Source of the DNA: Bacillus sp. P14.5
GTDB taxonomy: Bacteria > Bacillota > Bacilli > Bacillales > Bacillaceae_B
Direction: 5' to 3'
DNA: 64,000 nucleotides
Assembly (NCBI RefSeq): GCF_003316765.1
Contig: NZ_NIJF01000066.1
Coordinates: 198,680-262,679, forward strand
Part shown: in pieces, positions 45,019-53,955 of the stretch
Numbering within the stretch: the first letter of the stretch is position 1
Layout of the letters: each line of letters starts with the position of its first letter
Made by a program: the position numbers and the translations under genes
Notes under the pieces: generated by a model
What the model saw: only the letters and a program-made list of their open reading frames with translations
What the model was told of the DNA's origin: nothing
The model's database searches: none

Positions 45019-47646
45019 ATGAAGAAAAAGTTAGTATTGATCGACGGTAACAGTATAGCTTATCGCGCCTTTTTTGCCCTGCCTTTATTAAACAACGAGA
45101 AAGGGGTACATACGAATGCAGTCTACGGTTTTACTACCATGCTGCAAAAAATAATGTCAGAAGAAACCCCGACTCATATCCTGGTCGCATTCGATGCCGG
45201 AAAGACGACCTTCCGGCATAAAACATTTGGCGAGTATAAAGGCGGCAGACAGAAAACCCCGCCAGAACTCTCGGAACAATTCCCTTATATTAGAGAGCTG
45301 CTGGACGCATATCAAATTCCCCGTTATGAGCTGGAAAACTATGAAGCGGATGATATAATCGGGACTCTTTCGCTTCAAGCGGAGAAAGACGGATACGAAG
45401 TGAAAATCATTTCCGGAGATAAAGACTTGACCCAGCTCAGCTCTGAAACCACGACAGTCGGCATTACCCGTAAAGGCATCACGGATATTGAGGTCTATAC
45501 TCCGGATCACATCATGGAGAAATGGGAAATCACACCTGACCGGATCATTGATATGAAAGGCTTGATGGGGGACAGTTCAGATAATATCCCTGGAGTTCCT
45601 GGAGTCGGTGAGAAAACGGCCATCAAGCTGTTGAAGCAATTTGGGACCCTCGAGAAGCTTCTGGAATCGATTGATGAAGTGAGCGGCAAAAAGCTGAAAG
45701 AAAAGCTTGAAGAGAACAAGGATCAGGCAGTGATGAGTAAAGAACTTGCCACCATCCTCCGTGAAGCTCCAATAGAGGTTTCTTTAGAGGAACTGAACTA
45801 TGAAGGAAGCGACGATAAGAAGTTAAAAGAGTTCTTTAAGGAGCTTGGTTTCAATTCCCTTCTGGAAAAGATGGGAGAAACAGTGGAAGAAGAACAGGAT
45901 CTGCTGGATGTTTCTTTTGAAATTTTATCCGAAATTAAGGACGAGCACCTTAAAGAGGAGTCTTCCTTGTACGTTGAAGTTATGGAAGATAACTATTTCA
46001 ATGGTGATATCGTTGGACTCACCATGAGAAACAGCCAGGGAAATTACTTTTTTACGTTGAAAACGGCCCTTGAATCAGATGTTTTTAAGGAATGGGCCAG
46101 CGATGAAAACAATAAGAAGTCTGTCTTTGATGCCAAGAGGTCCATCGTTTCCTTGAGAAGACAGGGAATCGAACTGAATGGTGTTGAATTTGATCTGCTG
46201 ATTGCTTCCTACATTTTAAACCCGGCTGAATCTGCCGATGATTTTGCGGGTGTTGCGAGAAAACATGGAGCTTCTGCTATTGAGTCCGATGAAGCTGTCT
46301 ACGGAAAAGGGGCAAAAAGAAAGGTTCCTGAAGAAAATAGACTGGCAGAGCATCTGGCAAGAAAAGCTAACGTGGTTTTTGAATTGAAAAGTACATGCGA
46401 AGAAGCTTTGGAGAAGAATGACCAGTATCAGTTATTTACCGATTTGGAACTTCCGCTTGCCATCATTCTTGCTGAAATGGAATACACAGGGGTCGCTGTG
46501 GATACAGAGCGCTTGAAAGAAATGAAGTCGGAGCTGGCTGAAAGACTCGATACCCTGGAAAAGAAAATACATGAACTGGCAGGAGAGGAATTCAACATCA
46601 ATTCCCCCAAACAACTCGGAGTCATCTTGTTTGAAAAGTTAGAGCTGCCTGCGATCAAAAAGACGAAGACCGGCTACTCTACTTCCGCGGATGTACTTGA
46701 AAAACTGCAATCTAAGCACGAAATCGTGGATTATATCCTTCACTACCGTCAGCTTGGCAAGCTGCAATCAACATACTTAGAGGGCTTGTTGAAGGTCATC
46801 CATGAAGACACAAATAAAGTGCATACACGATTTAATCAAGCACTGACCCAAACAGGAAGGCTCAGTTCAACAGATCCAAACCTGCAAAATATACCTATCA
46901 GGCTGGAAGAAGGCCGGAAAATCAGACAGGCGTTTGTTCCTTCTGAGAAAGGGTGGCTTATGTTTGCCGCGGACTACTCTCAAATTGAACTAAGGGTGCT
47001 GGCTCATATCGCAGGAGACGAAAAACTGATCCATGCATTCAGGGAAGGTATGGATATCCATACGAAAACAGCGATGGATGTTTTCCATGTAGAGGCGGAC
47101 AGTGTGACCTCCAACATGAGGAGACATGCCAAAGCCGTCAACTTTGGGATTGTTTATGGAATCAGCGATTTTGGTCTTTCTCAAAGCCTGGGCATTACAA
47201 GAAAAGAAGCTGGCGAGTTTATTCAGAGGTACCTGGACAGCTATCCGGGAGTTAAGGAATATATGGATGACATCATCGGGGAAGCCAAACAGAATGGCTT
47301 TGTTAAGACACTGCTGCAAAGGCGCAGGTATATCCCTGAAATCACCAGCCGGAACTTTAACCTGCGCAGCTTTGCAGAAAGGACAGCCATGAACACGCCA
47401 ATCCAGGGAAGTGCAGCAGACATTATCAAAAAAGCGATGATCGAGATGGCGGAAAGACTGGAGAAAGAGAAGCTTCAAACACGACTGCTCCTCCAAGTAC
47501 ACGATGAATTGATTTTTGAGGCACCAGAAGATGAAATCCAACGGTTAAAGGAAATTGTACCGGAAGTCATGGAGAATGCCATTGAGCTGGAGGTTCCATT
47601 AAAAGTGGACTATTCCTACGGTCCGACATGGTACGATGCAAAATGA
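45019..47646 (+). CDS. polA: DNA polymerase I
   Basis: An 875-residue repair and Okazaki-fragment polymerase. The 5'-3' exonuclease domain covers about residues 1-290 (KLVLIDGNSIAYRAFFALP, GLMGDSSDNIPGVPGVGEKTA). The middle domain, about 300-465, is a 3'-5' exonuclease fold without the catalytic carboxylates (YVEVMEDNYFNG where the active site would be), as is usual in Bacillus PolA. The polymerase has motif A DYSQIELRVLAHIAGD, motif B RRHAKAVNFGIVYGIS and motif C VHDELIFEAP. ATG 45019 with GGGAGG ahead. First of a polA-mutM-ytaF-coaE cluster. Confidence 0.97.
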   Translation: MKKKLVLIDGNSIAYRAFFALPLLNNEKGVHTNAVYGFTTMLQKIMSEETPTHILVAFDAGKTTFRHKTFGEYKGGRQKTPPELSEQFPYIRELLDAYQIPRYELENYEADDIIGTLSLQAEKDGYEVKIISGDKDLTQLSSETTTVGITRKGITDIEVYTPDHIMEKWEITPDRIIDMKGLMGDSSDNIPGVPGVGEKTAIKLLKQFGTLEKLLESIDEVSGKKLKEKLEENKDQAVMSKELATILREAPIEVSLEELNYEGSDDKKLKEFFKELGFNSLLEKMGETVEEEQDLLDVSFEILSEIKDEHLKEESSLYVEVMEDNYFNGDIVGLTMRNSQGNYFFTLKTALESDVFKEWASDENNKKSVFDAKRSIVSLRRQGIELNGVEFDLLIASYILNPAESADDFAGVARKHGASAIESDEAVYGKGAKRKVPEENRLAEHLARKANVVFELKSTCEEALEKNDQYQLFTDLELPLAIILAEMEYTGVAVDTERLKEMKSELAERLDTLEKKIHELAGEEFNINSPKQLGVILFEKLELPAIKKTKTGYSTSADVLEKLQSKHEIVDYILHYRQLGKLQSTYLEGLLKVIHEDTNKVHTRFNQALTQTGRLSSTDPNLQNIPIRLEEGRKIRQAFVPSEKGWLMFAADYSQIELRVLAHIAGDEKLIHAFREGMDIHTKTAMDVFHVEADSVTSNMRRHAKAVNFGIVYGISDFGLSQSLGITRKEAGEFIQRYLDSYPGVKEYMDDIIGEAKQNGFVKTLLQRRRYIPEITSRNFNLRSFAERTAMNTPIQGSAADIIKKAMIEMAERLEKEKLQTRLLLQVHDELIFEAPEDEIQRLKEIVPEVMENAIELEVPLKVDYSYGPTWYDAK

Positions 47647-47667
47647 TGAAGAGGCGGGTGACCTGAT

Positions 47668-48492
47668 TTGCCGGAACTGCCAGAAGTGGAAACCGTCAGA
47701 AGAACATTGGCGGAATTAGTCACAGGAAAGAAGATTGATTCAGTATCGGTTTTTTGGCCTAAAATGGTCAAGCTGCCGGCAGAGGTGGAAGAATTCAAAT
47801 TGCTGCTGCAAGGAGAAATCATTCAGGGAGTCGACCGCAGGGGGAAATTTCTCATCCTGCAGACAGACCACTACTCCCTGGTCTCCCACTTAAGGATGGA
47901 AGGCCGATATGGGGTTTTCCCTGGTGAAGAACCTGTCGAGAAGCACACTCATGTGATTTTTCATTTTGAAGACGGCTCTCAATTAAGATATAAAGATGTC
48001 AGGAAATTCGGGACCATGCACCTGTTTCCAAAAGGGGAAGAAACTCTGCATTTGCCGTTGTCGCAGCTGGGCCCGGAACCATTTTCACCAGATTTTACAA
48101 TAGACCACCTCACTGAAAAGCTGGCCAAGACCGAGCGGGCAGTAAAGGCGGTTCTGCTGGATCAGACCGTTTTGGTCGGCTTGGGGAACATCTATGTAGA
48201 TGAGGCCCTCTTCAGAAGCGGGATCCACCCGGCGAGAAAGGCAAAGACAATCAAAAAAACTGAAATGAAAAAGCTGCATAAGGAAATCATCGATACGTTA
48301 AGTGAGGCGGTTGAGCAGGGAGGCAGCACCATCCGCTCCTACGTGAACTCACAGGGACAAATCGGAATGTTCCAGCAGCAGCTGTTCGTTTACGGACGAA
48401 AGAATGAAGAATGCAGAACATGCGGCAAACCCATCGAAAAAAATGTGACAGCGGGAAGAGGCACACATTTCTGTTCGAATTGTCAGAAGTAA
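47668..48492 (+). CDS. mutM: Formamidopyrimidine-DNA glycosylase
   Basis: A 274-residue base-excision enzyme that removes 8-oxoguanine and formamidopyrimidines. The N-terminal PELPEVETVRRTL supplies the catalytic Pro and Glu after removal of the initiator; the H2TH region LVGLGNIYVDEALFRSGIHP follows; the C-terminal zinc finger is C249-x2-C252-x16-C269-x2-C272. The start is TTG 47668, required to leave Pro as first residue. It lies 21 bp after polA, so the two repair genes are cotranscribed. Confidence 0.97.
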   Translation: MPELPEVETVRRTLAELVTGKKIDSVSVFWPKMVKLPAEVEEFKLLLQGEIIQGVDRRGKFLILQTDHYSLVSHLRMEGRYGVFPGEEPVEKHTHVIFHFEDGSQLRYKDVRKFGTMHLFPKGEETLHLPLSQLGPEPFSPDFTIDHLTEKLAKTERAVKAVLLDQTVLVGLGNIYVDEALFRSGIHPARKAKTIKKTEMKKLHKEIIDTLSEAVEQGGSTIRSYVNSQGQIGMFQQQLFVYGRKNEECRTCGKPIEKNVTAGRGTHFCSNCQK

Positions 48493-48654
48493 CCGCAGGC
48501 TGATTGCGTTGATTGAAGCACGATAATAATAGGTTCTTAACAATTGATAAGCTCTCTCCATATACTAACGTAGCTATGAACGTATGGAGGAAACCAGCGT
48601 GTTACAACTGGTTTTTATCCTCTTGATTGAAAGACGGAGGAGGAGCTTTACATC

Positions 48655-49287
48655 ATGGATGGAACACTTTTATTATTCATGCTTGCATTTGCCGTAAGCC
48701 TCGACAGCTTTAGTACCGGACTTACTTATGGCCTAAGGAAAATGGGGATGCCGCTAAGATCCATTGTGATTATTTCAGTTTGTTCTGCAGGCTCTCTCCT
48801 GGCCGCCATGTCTATAGGCGGAGCAGCGGAAAGCTTTCTATCAGAGGGAGCTGCCGACAGGATTGGAGGGCTTATTCTCATTGCCCTGGGCGCCTTTGTC
48901 CTTCTGCAATTTTTCACAACTGGAAAAGATTATGCTGCAGATGAAGAGAAAATCTTATTTAATTTTGAAATAGAATCGATCGGGCTCGTAATCAATATAC
49001 TCAAAAGGCCGATGGCGGCAGATTTTGATCGATCAGGAACAATCACCGGTGTAGAAGCAGTCATGCTGGGTCTCGCCCTCTCTCTTGATGCGTTTGGTGC
49101 AGGAATTGGGGCTGCCTTATTGGGCTATTCTCCTTTGCTGCTTGCTTTTTCGGTCATGATGATGAGTGTTGTATTCCTGTCAGCGGGTTTGAGAATCGGA
49201 AAGAACTGTGCCCATATGGGTTGGGTGAAGAAGGTATCTTTTCTGCCGGGAGTGCTCTTAATAGTGATTGGCGTGCTGCGGTTCTGA
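48655..49287 (+). CDS. ytaF: Sporulation membrane protein YtaF
   Basis: A 210-residue membrane protein of the YtaF/MntP superfamily with about six helices arranged as two similar halves: LLFMLAFAVSLDSFSTGLTYG in the first and VMLGLALSLDAFGAGIGAALLGY in the second, each with the SLDxF signature. An insert with DFDRSGTITG lies between. In B. subtilis YtaF is linked to sporulation. The relation to MntP suggests cation transport, but that is inference. It sits between mutM and coaE as in B. subtilis, with a GGAGGAGC ribosome site. Confidence 0.9.
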   Translation: MDGTLLLFMLAFAVSLDSFSTGLTYGLRKMGMPLRSIVIISVCSAGSLLAAMSIGGAAESFLSEGAADRIGGLILIALGAFVLLQFFTTGKDYAADEEKILFNFEIESIGLVINILKRPMAADFDRSGTITGVEAVMLGLALSLDAFGAGIGAALLGYSPLLLAFSVMMMSVVFLSAGLRIGKNCAHMGWVKKVSFLPGVLLIVIGVLRF

Positions 49288-49309
49288 TTGGAAGAAAGGA
49301 TGACTGATA

Positions 49310-49912
49310 ATGCAATCAATTATCGGCCTGACTGGCGGGATTGCCAGCGGAAAAAGTACAGTATCAAGCCTTCTTGCCCAAAAAGGGTTCACGGTGGTGG
49401 ATGCAGATTTAGCTGCGCGAAAGGTCGTGGAACCCGGAGAGCCAGCTTATCTTAAAATTGTCGAGACATTCGGTCAGGATATTTTGAATAAGGATGGAAC
49501 TCTGGACAGGGCAGCACTCGGAAGCATCATTTTTCATAATGAAGAGCGGAGAAAAGAGCTTAACGAAATAGTCCATCCCGCAGTGAGAGCCGAGATGCTG
49601 GCCGAAAAAGAGAAAGCCTTTGAGAATGGTATGCAGACTGTCGTGATGGATATTCCGCTGCTTTTTGAAAGTAATTTGACTTGGATGGTTAAAAAAACGG
49701 TTGTTGTGTATGTAGATAAAGAAACACAATTATCCAGGCTTATGAAGAGAAACGGACTGACGGAGGAAGAAGCTTCAGCAAGAGTGAACTCCCAGATGAG
49801 TCTTGAAGAAAAAAAGACTTTGGCAGACGCGGTATTGGATAACAGAGGGACCATCGAGGAAACGGCCGTCCAGTTGGATGGACTTCTTGCTCGGTGGAAC
49901 TTAATGCCCTAG
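49310..49912 (+). CDS. coaE: Dephospho-CoA kinase
   Basis: A 200-residue P-loop kinase for the last step of coenzyme A synthesis. The Walker A loop is GGIASGKS (residues 9-16). DADLAARKVVEPGEPAY contains the CoA-side aspartate; IVHPAVRAEMLAEKEKAFEN, MDIPLLFE and VYVDKETQLSRLMKRNGLTEEEASARV form the substrate and lid segments. Length is normal. ATG 49310 with AAAGGATGA ahead, 22 bp after ytaF. A terminator follows directly, so it ends the polA cluster. Confidence 0.96.
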   Translation: MQSIIGLTGGIASGKSTVSSLLAQKGFTVVDADLAARKVVEPGEPAYLKIVETFGQDILNKDGTLDRAALGSIIFHNEERRKELNEIVHPAVRAEMLAEKEKAFENGMQTVVMDIPLLFESNLTWMVKKTVVVYVDKETQLSRLMKRNGLTEEEASARVNSQMSLEEKKTLADAVLDNRGTIEETAVQLDGLLARWNLMP

Positions 49913-49916
49913 ACTT

Positions 49917-49948
49917 GAAAAGAAGCTGAACAGTCAGCTTCTTTTTAG
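49917..49948 (+). terminator. Terminator after coaE
   Basis: AAAAGAAGCTGA and TCAGCTTCTTTTT pair around ACAG, ending in a T-run. Confidence 0.9.
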
Positions 49949-50132
49949 TTTGATTTTATTTAGGAGGTTATATATTTAACTTTCCTGGATAGCTTTAATT
50001 GAGCTTTAACCTGGTCCTCAGGGTCAAATAAGCGCCGGAGAATAAAAGGCAGGCTCTTTTCGCGAAAACTTTTGATAAAAGTTTCAGAGATGCCGATATA
50101 AAAAAGAGGCAGCAGGGGAGAAACTTACCAAT

Positions 50133-50548
50133 AAGTCATGGAGTCAGGAAGATAACGGTATGATTAGTTTGGAAACATACCATTAAGCCATAGAGCTAAG
50201 AAGATAATGGCATGATTAGTTTGGAAACGTACCATTAAGTCAGGGAGCCAGGAAGATAATGGCATGATTAGACTGGAAACGTACCATTAAGTCAGGGGGC
50301 CAAGAAGATAATGGCATGATTAGTCTGGAAACGTACCATTAAGTCAGGGGGCCAAGAAGATAATGGCATGATTAGTCTGGAAACGTACCATTAAGTCATG
50401 GAGCCAAGAAGATAATGGCATGATTAGTCTGGGAATGTACCAACAAGTCAAAGAGCCAAGAAGATAATGGCTTGATTAGTCTGGGAATGTACCAACAAGT
50501 CAAAGAGCCAAGAAGATAATGGCTTGATAATTTGAAGAAAAAGCCACA
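50133..50548. repeat. Tandem array of eight 52-bp units
   Basis: The anchor AAGTCA (or variant) begins at 50133, 50185, 50237, 50289, 50341, 50393, 50445 and 50497, exactly every 52 bp. The unit reads GATTAGTCTGGAAACGTACC, then ATTAAGTCAGG, then CCAAGAAGATAATGGCAT. It has the same length and copy number as the array at 18987, and shares GATTAG and a nearby AAAC in the same phase. No unique spacers. The 49949-50912 interval holds no gene that I accept; an A-type fragment lies at 50052. Confidence 0.88.
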
Positions 50549-50846
50549 ATTTTTGTGAATAGAGCGAAAACGAAAGACCACTATCTTTCCCTTAAGCAGA
50601 TTTGCTGGTCTAGATGCTTGTTCTTTTATGATTTTAAAAGAGAATGAGGAATTTCATGATCAGATTACTCATATTTTAATAAGGCAGTTTTCCCTAATTA
50701 CAGCCAGATAAATTCAGGCAGCCCTAAGTTAAAGCAAATACAATTAACTTTGAGAAGGCAAAAGGCATTAAGAGTATTACGGAATGAAAATTCGGAATAA
50801 TTAATCATTTAAAATATGCAAATTAATCATTCCGTATTTTGTTAAA

Positions 50847-50857
50847 TATGTTATACT
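50847..50857. promoter_or_regulatory. CcpN-type operator over the gapB promoter
   Basis: TATGTTATACT matches the CcpN box TRTGHYATAYW at all 11 positions. Its last six bases are the likely -10 (TATACT, 50852-50857), with a possible -35 TTCCGT 16 bp upstream. CcpN represses gapB and pckA during glycolytic growth in B. subtilis. An inverted repeat (ACGGAATGA / TCATTCCGT) spans about 50778-50835 upstream. Confidence 0.65.
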
Positions 50858-50912
50858 AATGCTAATTGAAACACATAAAAAGTATAACGTTTATATAGAG
50901 GGGAGCCGAATT

Positions 50913-51935
50913 ATGAAGGCGAAAATAGCAATCAACGGTTTTGGGCGTATTGGGAGAATGGTATTCAGGAAAGCGATCCTGGATGAGAATATTGATATTG
51001 TAGCAATCAATGCGAGCTATCCTCCTGAAACCCTGGCTCATTTGATTAAGTATGACACAAATCATGGCACATTCAACGCTGAAGTAAGAACTGAAGAAAA
51101 TGCCATCATTGTGAATGATAAAACTGTAAAATTAATCAGCAACCGCGATCCAAGAGAACTTCCTTGGAAGGATCTTGAGATTGATATAGTAATAGAAGCT
51201 ACCGGCAAATTCAATTCTAAGGAAAAAGCCAGCCTGCATCTTGAAGCAGGGGCAAAGAAAGTAATCCTGACTGCACCGGGGAAAAATGAAGATGTGACAA
51301 TTGTGATGGGTGTAAATGAAAGCGCTCTAAAAATTGAAGAGCATAGTATCATTTCAAATGCTTCCTGCACTACAAACTGTCTTGCTCCTGTAGCGAAAGT
51401 ACTCGATGAACAGTTTGGAATTGAAAATGGCTTGATGACGACTGTCCATGCCTATACAAATGATCAAAAGAATATTGATAACCCGCATAAAGATTTGAGA
51501 AGGGCCAGGGCTTGCGGGCAATCAATCATCCCAACAACAACAGGTGCTGCGAAAGCGTTGTCATTGGTGCTTCCTCAACTGAAGGGCAAGCTCCACGGAA
51601 TGGCTTTGCGTGTACCGACTCCGAATGTATCGCTTGTCGACCTGGTTGTTGATGTGAAAAGAGAAGTTACAGCGGAAGAAATTAACGAAGCACTGATTAC
51701 AGCTTCTCAAGGTTCGCTGGAAGGAATCCTGCAGTTTACAACAGAACCTCTGGTTTCCATTGACTTCAATACGAACCCTCATTCAGCGATTATCGATGGC
51801 TTGTCCACTATGGTCATTGGTGACCGCAAAGTGAAGGTGCTTGCATGGTATGACAATGAGTGGGGCTATTCCTGCCGGGTAGTGGACTTGGCTAAATATG
51901 TTGCTCAGCAGCTGAAGTCCAGTGTGAATGTTTAA
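50913..51935 (+). CDS. gapB: Glyceraldehyde-3-phosphate dehydrogenase GapB (NADP, gluconeogenic)
   Basis: A 340-residue GAPDH. KAKIAINGFGRIGRMVFRKA is the cofactor loop. After strand two it reads INASYPPETLAHLIKYD rather than NDL, the change that goes with NADP preference in GapB. The catalytic cysteine is in SNASCTTNCLAP, followed by TTVHAYTNDQKNIDNPHKDLRRARA and WYDNEWGYSCRVVDL. It works in the gluconeogenic direction in B. subtilis. ATG 50913 with AGGGGAG ahead; the longer frame is untranslated leader. Likely repressed by CcpN through 50847-50857. Confidence 0.96.
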   Translation: MKAKIAINGFGRIGRMVFRKAILDENIDIVAINASYPPETLAHLIKYDTNHGTFNAEVRTEENAIIVNDKTVKLISNRDPRELPWKDLEIDIVIEATGKFNSKEKASLHLEAGAKKVILTAPGKNEDVTIVMGVNESALKIEEHSIISNASCTTNCLAPVAKVLDEQFGIENGLMTTVHAYTNDQKNIDNPHKDLRRARACGQSIIPTTTGAAKALSLVLPQLKGKLHGMALRVPTPNVSLVDLVVDVKREVTAEEINEALITASQGSLEGILQFTTEPLVSIDFNTNPHSAIIDGLSTMVIGDRKVKVLAWYDNEWGYSCRVVDLAKYVAQQLKSSVNV

Positions 51936-51944
51936 AAGTTTTCG

Positions 51945-51974
51945 AAAAGCCGGGGAGTTTTCCCGGCTTTTTTG
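51945..51974 (+). terminator. Terminator after gapB
   Basis: AAAGCCGGG and CCCGGCTTT pair around GAGTTTT, followed by TTTG. A single relict of the 52-bp family (TAATTAGGGAGTAAACACCCT) follows at about 52001-52030. Confidence 0.9.
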
Positions 51975-52395
51975 TATTTCTTCAAGGGAAATTAGTTGTG
52001 TCATAGGGTAATTAGGGAGTAAACACCCTGCTACAGAGTAAAAACCATCGAAGTAGCAAGGTAATCATGCCCATACAAAGCCCATCAGTTATCTTCAACA
52101 ATAAAAAAACGCTGGAGCCGTTCTCAAACAGTAACAGGCCACTGACAAGTATATGAGTAAACCACCGGACTAATGGGACACATAGTAAGGGCTGAAGTCA
52201 AAAAACGGGGAAAGCTCAAATCATTTTGTCAGAGGATGCTAATAATATCTGAAAAGACTTTCGATATGCACCTTAACTGGCCATGCTTCACCAAAAAATC
52301 ACTCAATTAAAATATTTAACTTTTTTATTGCAAATCTGAAATAAACAAAGTATACTATTTTTCGTGAACTTCTTGAACGCAATTGTAAATATTGT

Positions 52396-52449
52396 TAGCT
52401 ACTTAAAGGGTTAGGACCTCTTCGGACTAACTTTCCCCCGTGGTAGTTA
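52396..52449 (+). other. Structured 5' leader of speD (unassigned)
   Basis: An outer helix TAGCTAC (52396-52402) / GTAGTTA (52443-52449, one G-U) encloses GTTAG (52410-52414) / CTAAC (52427-52431), whose loop contains a TTCG tetraloop closed by TC/GA. It lies about 65 nt ahead of speD, between -10-like sequence and the ribosome site. It could be a regulatory RNA element; I know of no named class that it fits. Confidence 0.4.
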
Positions 52450-52512
52450 TTATGTTGCCGAAGGATAGGTTCATTTTGACGAAAAAAATTATGTCAAAGG
52501 GGGAAACAACAA

Positions 52513-52893
52513 ATGGAAACAATGGGTAGACATGTAATCTCTGAATTATGGGGTTGCGATTTTGACAAGTTAAACGATGTAAATGAGATTGAAAGAACGT
52601 TTGTAGATGCTGCATTGAAATCAGGTGCAGAAGTTCGCGAGGTAGCCTTTCACAAATTTGCTCCTCAAGGTGTAAGCGGAGTGGTGATCATTTCTGAGTC
52701 TCACTTGACGATTCACAGCTTCCCTGAACATGGTTATGCCAGCATTGATGTGTATACATGCGGTGATCTTGATCCTAATATCGCTGCTGATTATATAGCT
52801 GAAGCCCTAAATGCACAAACACGCGAGAATATCGAATTACCGCGCGGCATGGGTCCTGTACAAGTGAAACAATCCAAAGTGACCGCATTATAA
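52513..52893 (+). CDS. speD: S-adenosylmethionine decarboxylase proenzyme
   Basis: A 126-residue class 1B prokaryotic AdoMet decarboxylase, which provides the aminopropyl donor for spermidine. The proenzyme cleaves itself before Ser63 in [18 protein letters not shown], turning that serine into the pyruvoyl group. [18 protein letters not shown] and [12 protein letters not shown] are family segments; Cys82-region YTCG holds the catalytic cysteine. AAAGGGGG ribosome site before ATG 52513. A possible structured leader is upstream, and a terminator closes it as a single-gene unit. Confidence 0.96.
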   Translation: METMGRHVISELWGCDFDKLNDVNEIERTFVDAALKSGAEVREVAFHKFAPQGVSGVVIISESHLTIHSFPEHGYASIDVYTCGDLDPNIAADYIAEALNAQTRENIELPRGMGPVQVKQSKVTAL

Positions 52894-52901
52894 AAAATTA
52901 C

Positions 52902-52936
52902 GGAGCCTTCTAATTATTAGAATGGCTCTTTTTTTA
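52902..52936 (+). terminator. Terminator after speD
   Basis: GGAGCCTTCTAAT and ATTAGAATGGCTC pair, followed by T8. An A-type element is inserted in or beside its T-run. Confidence 0.88.
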
Positions 52937-52938
52937 TG

Positions 52939-53393
52939 CGCTCTTTTCGTAAAGGTTGTGGCTGTTTTAAAAGTAATGGATCTCCACTCCAGTCGCGCGA
53001 CTCCGCGGGGCGGGCGTTGAACCTCCTCGGCTTTGCCTGTATAAAAAGTGGAAGCGCCTTGGTCAGCCCCGACAGGCAAATGTCCTCAAGAGAAAAAAAG
53101 GCGGTCTATCCTGTTATTCTCTTGAGGTTATTTGACCCCGAGGGGCTAGGCGCTGCAACTGGATTGGGGGTTACGTTCCAGTGGGTACGTAACCTTGGTC
53201 TCACCTGTCCCGCTAGTCCCGCAGGAGGTCGCGCGCCTTCCGCTCCAATCCTTCTACGTAAAGGGTAATGAAAGTAAAACGCATTTATACAGAAGTGCAC
53301 CTCTTTTTTTCATACTTACCAGAATATTTCAGGTGAATAATAACGGTATCCTTCTAAATTCATATTAAAAGCAACAAAGTTTCGAAAAAGGTC
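52939..53393. mobile_element. A-type element with nested B and C repeats and perfect 8-bp target duplication
   Basis: Left end CGCTCTTTTCGTAAAGGTTG, right end (inverted) GACCTTTTTCGAAACTTTG. TTTTTATG flanks both sides (52931-52938 and 53394-53401), a perfect 8-bp duplication in the T-run of the speD terminator. Inside, an inverted B repeat runs from about 52977 to 53254. Its apex is replaced by a C2-type repeat (about 53041-53190) bearing AAGCGCC, CCCCGACAGGCAAATG and GACCCCGAGGGGCTAGGCGC. No transposase gene. Confidence 0.78.
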
Positions 53394-53572
53394 TTTTTAT
53401 GTGAGAAATTGCTCTTTAAGAAACTGTTGCATGTCTGTGGTGAGCAAGGTATTTGCGTTTTTTAATGAATCCAGCCCCAGCCTCCGAAGGTCTGAATTTA
53501 CAGGTAAGGACTATCCCCTCGTTCATTTGTTTCTTAAAGGAAAACGCTGCGCTCACAACAGAAGATACTGCT

Positions 53573-53717
53573 CTTCATACATAACTCAGTTGAAAATACG
53601 CCTCTCACGACCGAAGCAGCCCCATCTTCATACATAACTCTGCAAAAATACAACTCTCCTGACCGAAGCAGCTCCATCTTCATACATAACTCAGCAAAAA
53701 AACATCTCTCCTGACAC
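53573..53717. repeat. Three tandem units of about 52-53 bp
   Basis: CTTCATACATAACTC starts at 53573, 53626 and 53678 (53 and 52 bp apart). Each unit continues GAAAATAC or CAAAAATAC, then CTCTC, GACCGAAGCAGC and CCAT. The sequence is unrelated to the 19-kb array, but the period is the same. The surrounding 53402-53955 interval has no supported gene. Confidence 0.75.
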
Positions 53718-53955
53718 TGTGAAAAATTTTCTGTCAGGGCTGACCCATGGCGCTTGCGCTTTTGTCTAAGCTCTTCTTTCCGATTTTCAACTTCTGAGAT
53801 GCAAGTATCTGTAAAAGTCCATCACTTTGGGAAGGGAATGCTTTTTTTAAGTGAAGAATTTCGGTACAATAAGAGCATGAATAAATTTACGGAAACTAAT
53901 AGGTCTTGACGGGGAAACCTGCGGGATATTTGAATGAGGATAGCGAGGGAGTAAT

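Noticed and set aside
53401..53637. Open frame over the 53-kb tandem repeat
   Set aside because: It begins at an A-element boundary, crosses repeats and has no ribosome site.
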